Positions 54,888-63,627 of a DNA stretch of 64,000 bases are shown in pieces. A program made the position numbers and the translations under genes. Position 1 is the stretch's first letter, and each line of letters begins with the position of its first letter. The stretch is taken from contig NZ_PUFH01000001.1 of the NCBI RefSeq assembly GCF_004354555.1, positions 21,528-85,527 on the forward strand. The letters are read 5' to 3'. The notes under the pieces are model-generated. The model did not search any database, was not told where the DNA came from, and saw only the letters and a list, made by a program, of their open reading frames with translations. Source of the stretch: Leuconostoc citreum. GTDB taxonomy: Bacteria; Bacillota; Bacilli; Lactobacillales; Lactobacillaceae.

Positions 54888-55955
54888 TTAGTTGTCAAAG
54901 GTAGGGCTTAAAATCGCTTCCCATTGTGCTAAAATGGGGGCAATTTTAAAGTCCTCAACACGTTGTAAGCTGCGTTGTGCATATTCTTCTCGTAACTGTA
55001 TATTGTTTAATAATGGTCGTATCGCATCATATAAGGCATTGACATCGGTTGCCGGTGTAATCAACCCATACTTCCCTGATTCTAATACTTCTGCAGATCC
55101 GGTGTTATACATGGCAACTACTGGCAAGCCAAAACTCATTGCCTCAGCTAAAACAAGCGGTAACCCTTCCCAGCGAGAAGTTTGCAAAAAAATACTGGCT
55201 GCCCTGTAATGCTTCTTTAGTGCTTCGTCCTTCAGTGCACCACGATAAATAAGCTTATCAGCCACATGATTTTGTTCGACTAAACTATGAAAACGACTAA
55301 CATCGCTATCTGTCCCACCACCTGCTATGGCTAACTGCCAATCATGAGGTAGTTTAGCGGCAAATGCTAAAGCCAAATCCAGACCTTTATGTTCAATCGC
55401 AATCCGCGATGTCAAAGCAATCGTATGCTGTGATAAATCGGCACGACCATCAGGCACAATTGTGAGTGGATTCCATATTTTTGTTGTATGATTATACTGT
55501 GAAAAACCAGCTAAATCTGTTTCAGTTAAAGCAACGATTCCATCAAGAGCACGTAAGCCAGCATCAAATTCTGTTCGCATTTTAGCATAATACTGCGTCT
55601 GATACGTTGTCACATTATTGTGCATCCAACCAATTACTCTCGTATCTGGTAACGTCATATGTGCTGCAAAGCTAGCTAACAGCCCTCCGGCTAAGATAAC
55701 TACGTCAAACTCACGTGCAACCGTTTCAAAAGCCTTAATTTCATCATTAAAACGTTCAAATGGTCGTGCTTCATTGTCTAATACACAGGGTGTTTTGGCA
55801 ACCAGCAATGGTGCTTCTAATGTATAAAAAGGGACAATATCTGAAAAACTATAATAAACTAAGTTATGTTTTTTTGCTAACGCATTACCGACAACGGTTG
55901 TCGCCCGTTTCATACCACCTAAACCAATATTCTCTAGTGCCATTAGTATCTTCAT
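54888..55955 (-). CDS. GT4 family glycosyltransferase
   Basis: A cytosolic GT-B glycosyltransferase, 355 residues. MALENIGLGGMKRATTVV at the N-terminus and SIFLQTSRWEGLPLVLAEAMSFGLPVV with the E-x7-E motif near residue 275 are typical of family 4 (retaining). Between a MerR gene and an LtaS-type gene on the same strand, so a cell-surface polymer (teichoic acid or glycolipid) is a reasonable but unproven role. SD GGGAGG. Confidence 0.88.
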   Translation of the reverse strand: MKILMALENIGLGGMKRATTVVGNALAKKHNLVYYSFSDIVPFYTLEAPLLVAKTPCVLDNEARPFERFNDEIKAFETVAREFDVVILAGGLLASFAAHMTLPDTRVIGWMHNNVTTYQTQYYAKMRTEFDAGLRALDGIVALTETDLAGFSQYNHTTKIWNPLTIVPDGRADLSQHTIALTSRIAIEHKGLDLALAFAAKLPHDWQLAIAGGGTDSDVSRFHSLVEQNHVADKLIYRGALKDEALKKHYRAASIFLQTSRWEGLPLVLAEAMSFGLPVVAMYNTGSAEVLESGKYGLITPATDVNALYDAIRPLLNNIQLREEYAQRSLQRVEDFKIAPILAQWEAILSPTFDN

Positions 55956-55990
55956 CTAGCGCACCTCCCACTGTGTTGCATTAATTGTAA

Positions 55991-56042
55991 CAAAAAAACA
56001 CCACGTTGACTGACTAAATGTTAACAGTTCCTGGTGTTTTTT
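55991..56042 (-). terminator. Terminator after the ltaS-like gene
   Basis: Outer stem AAAAAACACCA/TGGTGTTTTTT with a long, partly pairing inner region, between the convergent-looking leftward genes; T-run on the minus strand just after the ltaS stop codon. Confidence 0.7.
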
Positions 56043-56044
56043 AG

Positions 56045-58246
56045 TTACTCACTTTGACTCCAATCATCTGCGTTACGTGGCAAAACACGTGTAGAATCAG
56101 TTTGCTGATCATTGGCTTCCGGTGCATCAGTAACATACTGACTCAAGGTTGAACGATTATGTCGTTTAGAAAAAAGGCTTTTAGAGGCTTTCCCTAGGGA
56201 CTTGTTATCCTCTTTTAGACGCGCAATTGTCGCTTTTTTACCATAATCATAGTCTTTCGGATCAACTGTTTTGAAACCTTTTGGTTTATAAAAACGCAAT
56301 AAGTTTTTCTGATTGAGATTATCGGACATGTCCAACTTTTCATTAACGCCTTTTTGGATGGTATCAAAAAGTTTTTGTTGGTCTGGCGTCGGCGTATCAA
56401 TCATAATATTAGTTTTAACATTCCAATAACGACCTGATAAGCTAGCATAATCAGGTGTTATCCAGTCCTTGTTACGAAAGGCTACAACTTCAGAATGTTG
56501 TTTGCTTAACATATCTTGACCAAATTGAATATACCGCTTAGAACTAATGCCTAATAGATGCTCTATAGTTGGGGCAACATCAATTTCTGCGCCATACCGA
56601 TGGTCGATATAGCCCTGCTTCATCCCTGGTATGTAAACCATAAACGGCACACGCTGTAAATTAGCATTATCTAAATCGTTCCATTGGTTCGCATCTTTAC
56701 CCAACATTGGCGCTAAATATTTAGCATCTGTATTCGATATCCCGTAATGATCCCCATAGAGTACAACCATTGTATTTTTAGCTAATCCTGATTTTTCTAA
56801 ATAGGTAAAGAATTCTTTTACAGATTGATCTAAATAATGATTCGTAACAAAGTAATTATCTACAATTTTAGAACCACTGTTGGACGTCACAAAATTTGGA
56901 TCCTTATCTTCACGATCAAGTGTGTACGGTGTATGGTTTGTGACGGTAATATATTTACTATAAAATGGCTGCTGTAGATTTTCTAGGTAAGGAATAGAGC
57001 CTTTGAAAAGTAGTTTATCTTTCAAGCCCCAAGTTGTCGCTTTTTGACCAGTAACATCAAAGTAGTCGCCAGACACCCAATTCTGATAGCCCATATGTTT
57101 ATAAACATTGTTACGGTTCCAAAAAGTACCAGTATTGCCATGAAAAACTGCACTAGAGTATCCGGCACGCTGTTTTAAAATAGCCGGCATGGCTTGGAAC
57201 GTTTGATCATTGCCTAATTTTGAAAATAATGATCCCTGCGGCAAACCAAAAGTAGATGTCTCTAACATATTTTCCGCATCAGACGTTTTTCCCTGGCCAA
57301 CCTGGTTAAAGAAGTTATCAAATGCAATCGTGCTTTGGTTATGATAGATACTATTTAAAAAAGGTGTTACTTCTTGACCATTAATTTTACGATCAATTGA
57401 CATCTGTTGAAAACTTTCCAGATGAATAACAATAACATTTTTTCCTTTTGCTTTACCATAGAACTCTGGATTAATTGCGGCGTAATGTTTTGTCACATAA
57501 TTTTTTACCTGTGTAAATTCTTCTGGTGTGGCACTTTTACGTACTTGACTAGTTTGATAAGTGTTAAAAGCATCATACATCATAAACGGACCCAAGCCTA
57601 AATACTTAACCATATACTCTCGGTCAAATTGACGTGTCAGTAACTGGGGTCTATCAATGTCTGCCACCAAAATATTAGCTGTCAGCACAAATAGACCAAC
57701 TGTAAATATTTTGAATGGCTTAAACCGTGGCAAGGTCTGCGCATCAAGCTTAATTTTGCGTGCCAGCATGAGAGCAATAATCACAACAATATCTATCCAA
57801 AAAAAGACATCATGAAAACCAAAAGAAATGGCTCCGGCTGCTTTACCACCTTGATTAATCGTATTGTATCCTAGCACTGTATTAACGGATAAGAAATCCG
57901 AAAATTCTCGAAAATAAATGACATTGAGATAGAGCAAAAGCGACATCACGGTATCTAAAATCAATACTGCCCCATAATACAACTGTCGTGGTTTAATAAA
58001 TAGTGTCAGACTAAATAAAACCAATGCAAACCCAATTGGGTTGATAAGCATTAACAGTACCTGGATTGGTTCTTGGACATGTAACCACTCAAAGTCGGCA
58101 CCATAAGCCAATATTGTTTTAAATGTCAATAATACAACAATCCAATTAAAAAAACCTTGTCGTGTATTAAGTTGACGCAACCAGTTATGCGGTAAAATCA
58201 CATTCTGCCAAAAATTTGTTAACCACTTTTTTACTCGTTTTTTCAT
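56045..58246 (-). CDS. ltaS: Lipoteichoic acid synthase (LtaS) family protein
   Basis: A membrane sulfatase-fold enzyme that polymerises glycerol phosphate from phosphatidylglycerol onto a glycolipid. The 733-residue protein has five N-terminal helices and an extracellular domain with VIHLESFQQMSIDRKING, the nucleophile Thr in VGQGKTSDAENM, and VVLYGDHYGIS (metal site). A long polar C-terminal tail (after about residue 640) is extra. ATG 58244-58246 stands 7 nt after a TATAAT box (58254-58259) without SD, so a leaderless mRNA is likely. Confidence 0.93.
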   Translation of the reverse strand: MKKRVKKWLTNFWQNVILPHNWLRQLNTRQGFFNWIVVLLTFKTILAYGADFEWLHVQEPIQVLLMLINPIGFALVLFSLTLFIKPRQLYYGAVLILDTVMSLLLYLNVIYFREFSDFLSVNTVLGYNTINQGGKAAGAISFGFHDVFFWIDIVVIIALMLARKIKLDAQTLPRFKPFKIFTVGLFVLTANILVADIDRPQLLTRQFDREYMVKYLGLGPFMMYDAFNTYQTSQVRKSATPEEFTQVKNYVTKHYAAINPEFYGKAKGKNVIVIHLESFQQMSIDRKINGQEVTPFLNSIYHNQSTIAFDNFFNQVGQGKTSDAENMLETSTFGLPQGSLFSKLGNDQTFQAMPAILKQRAGYSSAVFHGNTGTFWNRNNVYKHMGYQNWVSGDYFDVTGQKATTWGLKDKLLFKGSIPYLENLQQPFYSKYITVTNHTPYTLDREDKDPNFVTSNSGSKIVDNYFVTNHYLDQSVKEFFTYLEKSGLAKNTMVVLYGDHYGISNTDAKYLAPMLGKDANQWNDLDNANLQRVPFMVYIPGMKQGYIDHRYGAEIDVAPTIEHLLGISSKRYIQFGQDMLSKQHSEVVAFRNKDWITPDYASLSGRYWNVKTNIMIDTPTPDQQKLFDTIQKGVNEKLDMSDNLNQKNLLRFYKPKGFKTVDPKDYDYGKKATIARLKEDNKSLGKASKSLFSKRHNRSTLSQYVTDAPEANDQQTDSTRVLPRNADDWSQSE

Positions 58247-58304
58247 AAGTATCATTATACCAATAAGCTATACGCTCTGCCTTAAATCTTGTTATAATAC
58301 TTCT

Positions 58305-58748
58305 ATGACAACACAAATTAAACATCAATCCGGTCTCAGCCATATCCATGACGATGCCCTATATATCAGAAAAATCGTTTTTGTAACGGAACAAGGTGTG
58401 CCATTAGATGATGAATTGGACAATCCTGAAAATGAAGAAAAAGCCATCCATATCGTTGCCTATGTTGCCAATCAACCCGCTGCTACAGCACGATTACTTG
58501 AAGAAACGCCAGGTACTTGGCATGTGCAACGCGTTGCTACTTTAAAAAATATGCGCCAGCGCGGCATTGGAAAAGAGATATTCCACTATATCGAGGCACT
58601 TGCACCGTCATATCACATTCATTGTCTTTATTTAGGCGCGCAGCTACATGCCAGTCCCTTTTATACACAGATCGGATTTGTCGCCTATGGGCCTGAATTC
58701 ATTGAAGCAGGAATTAAACATATTAGTATGAAAAAAGAATTGAACTAG
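58305..58748 (+). CDS. GNAT family N-acetyltransferase
   Basis: 147 residues of the YjcF/ElaA-like GNAT group: YIRKIVFVTEQGVPLDDELDNPEN, then VQRVATLKNMRQRGIGKEIFHYIEALA with the acetyl-CoA Q/R-x-x-G-x-G/A loop (RQRGIGK). Substrate unknown. The ATG is 6 nt after TATAAT (58293-58298) and lacks an SD, divergent from and similarly built to the ltaS start region. It overlaps the convergent gene at its 3' end by 4 bp. Confidence 0.88.
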   Translation: MTTQIKHQSGLSHIHDDALYIRKIVFVTEQGVPLDDELDNPENEEKAIHIVAYVANQPAATARLLEETPGTWHVQRVATLKNMRQRGIGKEIFHYIEALAPSYHIHCLYLGAQLHASPFYTQIGFVAYGPEFIEAGIKHISMKKELN

Positions 58749-59548
58749 TTTTCAATTCTTTTTTCATACGCTACCTCAACCTGAATCTTATAAGGTCGCT
58801 CAACGTTAGCTAGGCCACGTCGTGTCGCAATATGCCCTGCGCCACCAAGAATAACAGCAGACGACAATGCCAAACGATAATGCTGCAATGCTTGCTTTGT
58901 CGGTGTCATGCCTACCATAACTAAGCTGCCTAAATCGTATGCTTGAAGTTGATTGACGCCACCCATAATTTTAACGGTATCGCCTGTAGTTAACATGTCA
59001 AAATATGGTAACAGCGTACCCGGATGATTAGCGAAAACAACGCCACGTTGGGCTATGATTTGTCGTTGTGCCTGCTCTCCAAGATGACCATAATCGCGTT
59101 GAATTAAGCCCAAATCATCTAATAACCTAACCAGCTGATCAATATTATCTTGCTGTGTACTATCGATTTCAATAACACCTGTCATTGTATTTTGCCGTTG
59201 GTAAAGGCCATTTACAGGCATAATAACTGATTGTTGTGGCTGTTGTTGACCTTCTTCATTATGTGGTCCACCTAAAACTTGCTCAATTCGTGGTGAAACA
59301 TCCCACTTCACAGTTTTATCAGTGAAATAGTAGACTAGGTTCAAAACAACAAAATATAATAAAACTACAAAGACAGCTGCAATCAGACCGCCACGCAGCC
59401 AACGCCCATTTTCAAAAAAACGGTAGGCTAAGTAGAGCAGGTACCACACACCAACGGCGCCAACAACAGCATATATACGGCCCTTAGTACGTGAATTAGT
59501 TGTAAAATATCCAAGGTAATGGTTAATTAAATCTAGAATTGTAAACAT
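58745..59548 (-). CDS. Membrane protein of unknown function
   Basis: 267 residues with two N-terminal transmembrane helices (VVGAVGVWYLLYLAYRFF and GGLIAAVFVVLLYFVVLNLVYYF) and a cytosolic or external beta-rich domain (residues 100-267; NTMTGVIEID; GDTVKIMGGVNQLQAYDLGSLVMVG). Similar two-helix proteins occur across lactobacilli; no function is known to me. The ATG directly abuts the stop of the Ser-rich gene upstream, so they are coupled. Confidence 0.75.
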   Translation of the reverse strand: MFTILDLINHYLGYFTTNSRTKGRIYAVVGAVGVWYLLYLAYRFFENGRWLRGGLIAAVFVVLLYFVVLNLVYYFTDKTVKWDVSPRIEQVLGGPHNEEGQQQPQQSVIMPVNGLYQRQNTMTGVIEIDSTQQDNIDQLVRLLDDLGLIQRDYGHLGEQAQRQIIAQRGVVFANHPGTLLPYFDMLTTGDTVKIMGGVNQLQAYDLGSLVMVGMTPTKQALQHYRLALSSAVILGGAGHIATRRGLANVERPYKIQVEVAYEKRIEN

Positions 59549-59977
59549 CTATTGCCCACCCCCTGTGTTATTGCCATTTGTACGCGCTGGTGGTGTCGTC
59601 GGTGTACTAGACTTAGCACTTGGTTGATTAGGTACAGCCTTATCTGTATCAACGGATGAAGTACTGTTTGACGATGGCATGGCACTACTTTTTTCTGTGA
59701 CCGACGCCGCTGAGTTCGTTGAAGACGACAATATACTGTCTTTACTAGAAACACTAGGCGCTGATTCACTGTCCGATACAGCGCTAGTTGTACTATCAGA
59801 TCGACTACTATCAATTGGCGCTGATGTGCTGATGCTACTTTCTCGTGGCACAACCCGCTTTCCTTCACTTGTACCGGTAGCCACATTAACCGCCAAATTA
59901 GCTGCACTAATAGCCACTATTAGTGAAACAATTGCTGACGGTGTTAGAAAAGGCGGGGTACGGTATTTTTTAACCAT
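59549..59977 (-). CDS. Anchored Ser/Thr-rich low-complexity protein
   Basis: 142 residues: a basic start (MVKKYRTPPFLTP), one hydrophobic helix (AIVSLIVAISAANLAVNVA), then about 100 residues dominated by Ser, Thr, Asp, Pro and Asn, ending RTNGNNTGGGQ. It is probably a membrane-tethered extracellular spacer, possibly glycosylated. No LPxTG motif. It is coupled to the following membrane-protein gene with no gap. The start at 59975-59977 is preferred over an upstream TTG. Confidence 0.7.
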   Translation of the reverse strand: MVKKYRTPPFLTPSAIVSLIVAISAANLAVNVATGTSEGKRVVPRESSISTSAPIDSSRSDSTTSAVSDSESAPSVSSKDSILSSSTNSAASVTEKSSAMPSSNSTSSVDTDKAVPNQPSAKSSTPTTPPARTNGNNTGGGQ

Positions 59978-60010
59978 AATAAATCCCAATCATTATTTTT
60001 TAATTCTCTT

Positions 60011-60069
60011 TGTTTATTAGTAAACAAAGGCTCTCAACTTATTCTATCAGTATCACTCACTTACTGCAA
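60011..60069 (-). promoter_or_regulatory. Promoter and 5' hairpin of the Ser-rich gene
   Basis: On the minus strand -35 TTGCAG (60064-60069), 17-bp spacer, -10 TAGAAT (60041-60046). The 5' UTR carries a 9-bp perfect hairpin CTTTGTTTA/TAAACAAAG around 60008-60029. Confidence 0.6.
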
Positions 60070-60253
60070 AATTCTCCCCCTTAAGCAACGAAAACCCGCA
60101 ACTGCTTGCGGGCGGACATTTTTATAAAATATTTTAGGAGATTTTATTTTTAGGGAGATTGAGATTGGAGAGAGGTCCGTTGATTCGTTGTTTGATATCA
60201 ACACTTGTTGATGTATATAATATAATTGACACAAATTAAATGGAGATTAAATC

Positions 60254-61027
60254 ATGTCTGACTATAAAAACTACTTTATCGATCTTGATGGTACAATTTA
60301 TCAAGGTAAAATTAAGTACCCCTCGGGAAAAAGATTTATTGACCGCTTACGAGCAAAGGATATACCCTACTTATTCGTGACGAATAATTCCACCAAAAGC
60401 CCTCTTGCCGTGGCAAAAAACCTCAGTGAAAACCACAATATTCCTACAACGCCCTCTCAAATCTATACTAGCGCCATGGCTACTGCCGACTATTTGAAAA
60501 ATATTTTGCCAAAGCAAGCTAAGCTATACATTATTGGCGAGTTAGGCCTCATTGAAGCCCTATCAGCAGCTAATTTTGACGTTGTCGACAGTACTAGTGC
60601 TGATGCCGTTATTGTTGGGTTAGACCGCCAAATAACATACGATAAGATGGCTCAGGCTACTATCGCTATTCAAAATGGCGCTAAATTCATTGCGACAAAT
60701 ACTGATACTAATCTTCCTACAGAAAACGGTATGATGCCTGGAGCCGGCGCACTAGTCGCAGCTATTCAAACTGCAACAAATGTCGCCCCAACTATCATCG
60801 CTAAACCAGCATCTCCCATTATGTTAGGGGCTTTAAATTATATGAAAGCCACCAAAGATGAAACAATTATGGTCGGGGACAACTACCATACCGATATTTT
60901 AGCAGGTATCAATAATGGGATTGATACCTTATTAGTGTACTCAGGTGTTTCAACAAAAGATCAAATTGCTAAACTGGCCAAGAAACCAACTTATGAAGTC
61001 GATTCTCTCGATGATTGGTCAATATAA
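60254..61027 (+). CDS. HAD-IIA phosphatase, NagD/YutF type
   Basis: A cytosolic sugar- or nucleotide-phosphate phosphatase, 257 residues. Motif I is YFIDLDGTIYQGK, motif II VTNNST, and motif IV MVGDNYHTDI, with a C2-type cap (residues 80-180). YutF-like proteins in Bacillaceae and lactic acid bacteria fit this length. SD TGGAGA; TATAAT boxes upstream. It ends at a terminator whose stem contains a parS-like sequence. Confidence 0.92.
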   Translation: MSDYKNYFIDLDGTIYQGKIKYPSGKRFIDRLRAKDIPYLFVTNNSTKSPLAVAKNLSENHNIPTTPSQIYTSAMATADYLKNILPKQAKLYIIGELGLIEALSAANFDVVDSTSADAVIVGLDRQITYDKMAQATIAIQNGAKFIATNTDTNLPTENGMMPGAGALVAAIQTATNVAPTIIAKPASPIMLGALNYMKATKDETIMVGDNYHTDILAGINNGIDTLLVYSGVSTKDQIAKLAKKPTYEVDSLDDWSI

Positions 61028-61062
61028 AAAGCAACTGTTTCATGTGAAACAATTGCTTTTTT
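61026..61062. terminator. Bidirectional terminator containing a parS-like sequence
   Basis: A near-perfect stem AAAAAGCAA-C-TGTTTCA/TGAAACA-A-TTGCTTTTT. Its centre, TGTTTCATGTGAAACA (61036-61051), matches the parS consensus at 15 of 16 positions. Confidence 0.82.
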
Positions 61063-61065
61063 ATT

Positions 61066-62268
61066 TTATGCTAATTCTTTAGCTTTTGTAACAACAGTTT
61101 TCTTTGTCTTACCTGACTTGTAGAATAGTAGGTATAAGATTGCTGAAATAACTGGAATAACTGCAGCGACAAAGTACAAATCTCTAAATGGCATTTGTGC
61201 ATGCAGGGCACCAAATACATAAGGTCCAACACCCAAACCTAAGTCTAGACCAATAAAGTATGTTGATAAAGCAATCCCAACGCGATGACTTGTCACTAAC
61301 TTTAATGAAACGGCCTGGCCATTTGACATAAAGGTGCCATAGCCTAAACCAATAAATGCACCTGAAACCAGAAGCATAATGCCATTAGTCGTTAGTCCCA
61401 AAATGATTAAACCAATCGTTAAGCAAATATAACTGGGATACATAACCATATTTTCACCATAGCGGTCAAAAATTCGTCCTGACATTGGTCGTGTTGCAGT
61501 CACGATACCTGCATAAACAACGAAGAAGAATGAACTAATGGAAACTAAGTTCAATGTTTCCGCATATGACGCTAAGAATGATAATACACTTGAATAAGAA
61601 AGTCCCATCAAGAAACCAATGAATGCAATTAACAATACTTTATATTCAATGAAACTTGAGACTTTCCATGATTTTAGTTCTGCTAAGTGTTCTGGAGTTA
61701 ATACGACATTGTTGATTTGAATAGCAAACAATGCAAGCATTGATAAAGCAATTAACACAACAGAAAGAATTACAATGAAGTGGAAACTTGTTGCATTAAG
61801 CAGGAGTAACCCAATAAATGGTCCAATTGCGGCTGCTAAACTAGTACTCAAACCATAATAATTTATTCCTTCACCCTTACGTTGCTCTGGGATAAATTCA
61901 GTCACAATCGCATTCAAAGCAGTAGAGGTCATACCATACGCAAAACCATTAAGTAGACGCACTGTATCTAAAATAGCAATTGTGGGAACAAACATATAAG
62001 CTGCAGTCGTAATAAGATAGAAAATCGCTCCCCAACGTGCGACACGCTTGCGCCCAATAATTTCCAATTCTTTTCCCATAATGAGGCGAGCAACAAGAGT
62101 ACCAATAATATAAATACCCGATGCCAATCCAGCTTGTCCAAACGAAGCATGCAGCTGGTCATGCGCAATGACAGCAATAATAACCATCATCAAATAATAA
62201 ACTAAGTAAACAATGAAATTAATCAGTGTAATTGTGATAAAACCTTTATTGAATAATTTTTCTTCCAT
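61066..62268 (-). CDS. MFS transporter
   Basis: A 12-helix major facilitator, about 400 residues. Motif A-like LIMGKELEIIGRKRVARWG between helices 2 and 3 and a repeat-related RPMSGRIFDRYGENMVMYP in the second half are visible. Substrate unknown; the arrangement resembles sugar/drug efflux transporters. ATG 62266-62268 has SD AAGGA 7 nt upstream, and that SD is inside a 51-codon upstream ORF, so it may be translationally controlled. Confidence 0.9.
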   Translation of the reverse strand: MEEKLFNKGFITITLINFIVYLVYYLMMVIIAVIAHDQLHASFGQAGLASGIYIIGTLVARLIMGKELEIIGRKRVARWGAIFYLITTAAYMFVPTIAILDTVRLLNGFAYGMTSTALNAIVTEFIPEQRKGEGINYYGLSTSLAAAIGPFIGLLLLNATSFHFIVILSVVLIALSMLALFAIQINNVVLTPEHLAELKSWKVSSFIEYKVLLIAFIGFLMGLSYSSVLSFLASYAETLNLVSISSFFFVVYAGIVTATRPMSGRIFDRYGENMVMYPSYICLTIGLIILGLTTNGIMLLVSGAFIGLGYGTFMSNGQAVSLKLVTSHRVGIALSTYFIGLDLGLGVGPYVFGALHAQMPFRDLYFVAAVIPVISAILYLLFYKSGKTKKTVVTKAKELA

Positions 62269-62401
62269 CAATCCGTCCTTCGTAATCAGTCAACATAGCA
62301 ATATTCGCAACGCTACGTTGGTGATGGTGATTGGCGAAGAACAGTCTTTGTACCATCCATTTTCTGTAAACCCCATTCGTTTTTACACTGCAAGCTTGCA
62401 T
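62246..62401 (-). CDS. Candidate leader ORF ahead of the MFS gene
   Basis: A 51-codon frame (MQACSVKTNGVYRKW…FFANHHHQRSVANIAM…) that overlaps the first 23 nt of the MFS gene and contains its SD. Three consecutive His codons sit mid-frame, followed by CAACG/CGTTG and TAGC/GCTA stems. It has no clear SD, so translation is uncertain; an internal ATG (codon 16) could be the start instead. A role as a leader peptide is inferred from position only. Confidence 0.35.
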   Translation of the reverse strand: MQACSVKTNGVYRKWMVQRLFFANHHHQRSVANIAMLTDYEGRIDGRKIIQ

Positions 62402-62594
62402 GAAAACGTTGTAAACCGAAACAGTTAATTTTAGAATACCACTTTTTCACAAGGGACGCAAAATTTTTTTAATTATCTCATAAAATTGTCAATTAAGTTA
62501 ACAATTCAAGGTGTTGTTTACGGCTTTTTTAAAATCATCTCGTGAAATTTATTATTAGTGATTTGTTTTCTGTAAACAATCATTACTTGCAAAC
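62402..62594. other. AT-rich gap between the MFS leader and the tRNA cluster
   Basis: No credible ORF or RNA. On the minus strand it holds a TTGACA (near 62485) and a few AT boxes that may form the MFS promoter; no -10 at 17 bp is convincing. Confidence 0.4.
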
Positions 62595-62624
62595 AAAAAA
62601 GGATGTTTCCATTGAAACATCCTT
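62595..62624 (-). terminator. Terminator of the tRNA cluster
   Basis: An 11-bp stem AAGGATGTTTC/GAAACATCCTT with a short loop and six T on the minus strand, just beyond tRNA-Ile. Confidence 0.92.
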
Positions 62625-62629
62625 CATCA

Positions 62630-62703
62630 TGGGCCTGACAGGACTCGAACCTGTGACCCCTGCGTTATCAACACAGTGCTCTAACCAACTGAGCTACAGG
62701 CCC
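62630..62703 (-). tRNA. tRNA-Ile (GAT)
   Basis: A 74-nt cloverleaf; acceptor GGGCCTG/CAGGCCC, anticodon loop TTGATAA. CCA not encoded. Last gene of the array. Confidence 0.95.
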
Positions 62704-62725
62704 TTCTTATGCTTCTCAACATAAA

Positions 62726-62796
<71 letters not shown>

Positions 62797-62825
62797 ATCT
62801 CTTACTGGATGCCCTGAGACATCTA

Positions 62826-62898
62826 TGGCGCTGGACGGAATCGAACCGCCGACACTACGAGCTTCAATCGTATGCTCTACCAACTGAGCTACAGAGCC
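62826..62898 (-). tRNA. tRNA-Phe (GAA)
   Basis: 73 nt; anticodon stem TACGA/TCGTA with loop TTGAAGC. Acceptor GGCTCTG against CAGCGCC leaves one T-C mismatch at position 4, and position 37 is G instead of the common A. Confidence 0.92.
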
Positions 62899-62922
62899 AT
62901 CTTAGTATGTCCCCATACTAAA

Positions 62923-62996
62923 CGGTCACAGCGGGGCTCGAACCCGCGATCTCCTGCGTGACAGGCAGGCGTCCTAACCAGCTAGACCATGCGACC
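62923..62996 (-). tRNA. tRNA-Asp (GTC)
   Basis: 74 nt; acceptor GGTCGCA/TGTGACC with one G-T pair, anticodon stem CCTGC/GCAGG with loop CTGTCAC, discriminator G. Confidence 0.95.
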
Positions 62997-62998
62997 AA

Positions 62999-63072
<74 letters not shown>

Positions 63073-63099
63073 ATAATATTATTTTGGTATCTCTACCTA

Positions 63100-63189
63100 A
63101 GGAGAATGTGGGATTCGAACCCACGCGCCGATTTCTCGACCTGACGGTTTTCAAGACCGTTCCCTTCAGCCAGACTTGGGTAATTCTCC
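63100..63189 (-). tRNA. tRNA-Ser (TGA)
   Basis: A 90-nt class II tRNA with a long variable arm; acceptor GGAGAAT/ATTCTCC, anticodon stem ACGGT/ACCGT with loop CTTGAAA. The encoded base at position 73 is T, where G is common. Confidence 0.93.
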
Positions 63190-63218
63190 ATCATCTCTTG
63201 CTTGACTCTCGTCCTGCA

Positions 63219-63292
63219 TGGACCTTGTTGGACTCGAACCAACGACCGGACGGTTATGAGCCGTCTGCTCTAACCAACTGAGCTAAAGGTCC
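63219..63292 (-). tRNA. tRNA-Ile2 (CAT, lysidine-type)
   Basis: 74 nt; anticodon CAT in stem GACGG/CCGTC. The body (GGACCTT acceptor, AGCAGACGGCTCATAACCGTC region) resembles the minor AUA-reading tRNA-Ile of other bacteria, while the next gene in the array is the elongator Met. The C34 would be modified to lysidine by TilS. Confidence 0.85.
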
Positions 63293-63307
63293 TATATCTC
63301 GAGCCTA

Positions 63308-63381
63308 TCGCGGCAGGGGGGATCGAACCCTCGACCTCCCGGGTATGAACCGGACGCTCTAGCCAGCTGAGCTACACCGCG
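63308..63381 (-). tRNA. Elongator tRNA-Met (CAT)
   Basis: 74 nt; anticodon loop TTCATAC in stem TCCGG/CCGGG, body like Bacillus elongator Met. One A-C mismatch in the T stem. Confidence 0.9.
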
Positions 63382-63408
63382 ATCGTCTTTGACAATTTTC
63401 CTTGCCAA

Positions 63409-63482
63409 TCGGGACGACAGGATTCGAACCTGCGACCCCCTGGTCCCAAACCAGGTGCTCTACCAAGCTGAGCTACGTCCCG
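63409..63482 (-). tRNA. tRNA-Pro (TGG)
   Basis: 74 nt; acceptor CGGGACG/CGTCCCG, anticodon stem CCTGG/CCAGG with loop TTTGGGA. Confidence 0.95.
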
Positions 63483-63548
63483 AAAAGTTCTACGAGAGCT
63501 TCTGCCCCTTTAAACTTAAAAAAAGAGTTTGAATTCCTTCAACCTCTA

Positions 63549-63622
63549 TGCACCTAGCAGGAGTCGAACCTGCAACCTCCTGATTCGTAGTCAGACGCTC
63601 TATCCAATTGCGCTATAGGTGC
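63549..63622 (-). tRNA. tRNA-Arg (ACG)
   Basis: 74 nt; acceptor GCACCTA/TAGGTGC, anticodon loop CTACGAA; A34 should be deaminated to inosine. It is preceded by a 66-nt spacer, the longest in the array. Confidence 0.95.
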
Positions 63623-63627
63623 ATATA

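Noticed and set aside
59679..60020. A 113-codon frame opposite the Ser-rich gene
   Set aside because: The low-complexity Ser codons leave the opposite strand open; no SD and no family.
63219..63292. tRNA with CAT anticodon as a second elongator Met
   Set aside because: Its body resembles tRNA-Ile2, and a Bacillus-like elongator Met lies next to it, so Ile2 is preferred.
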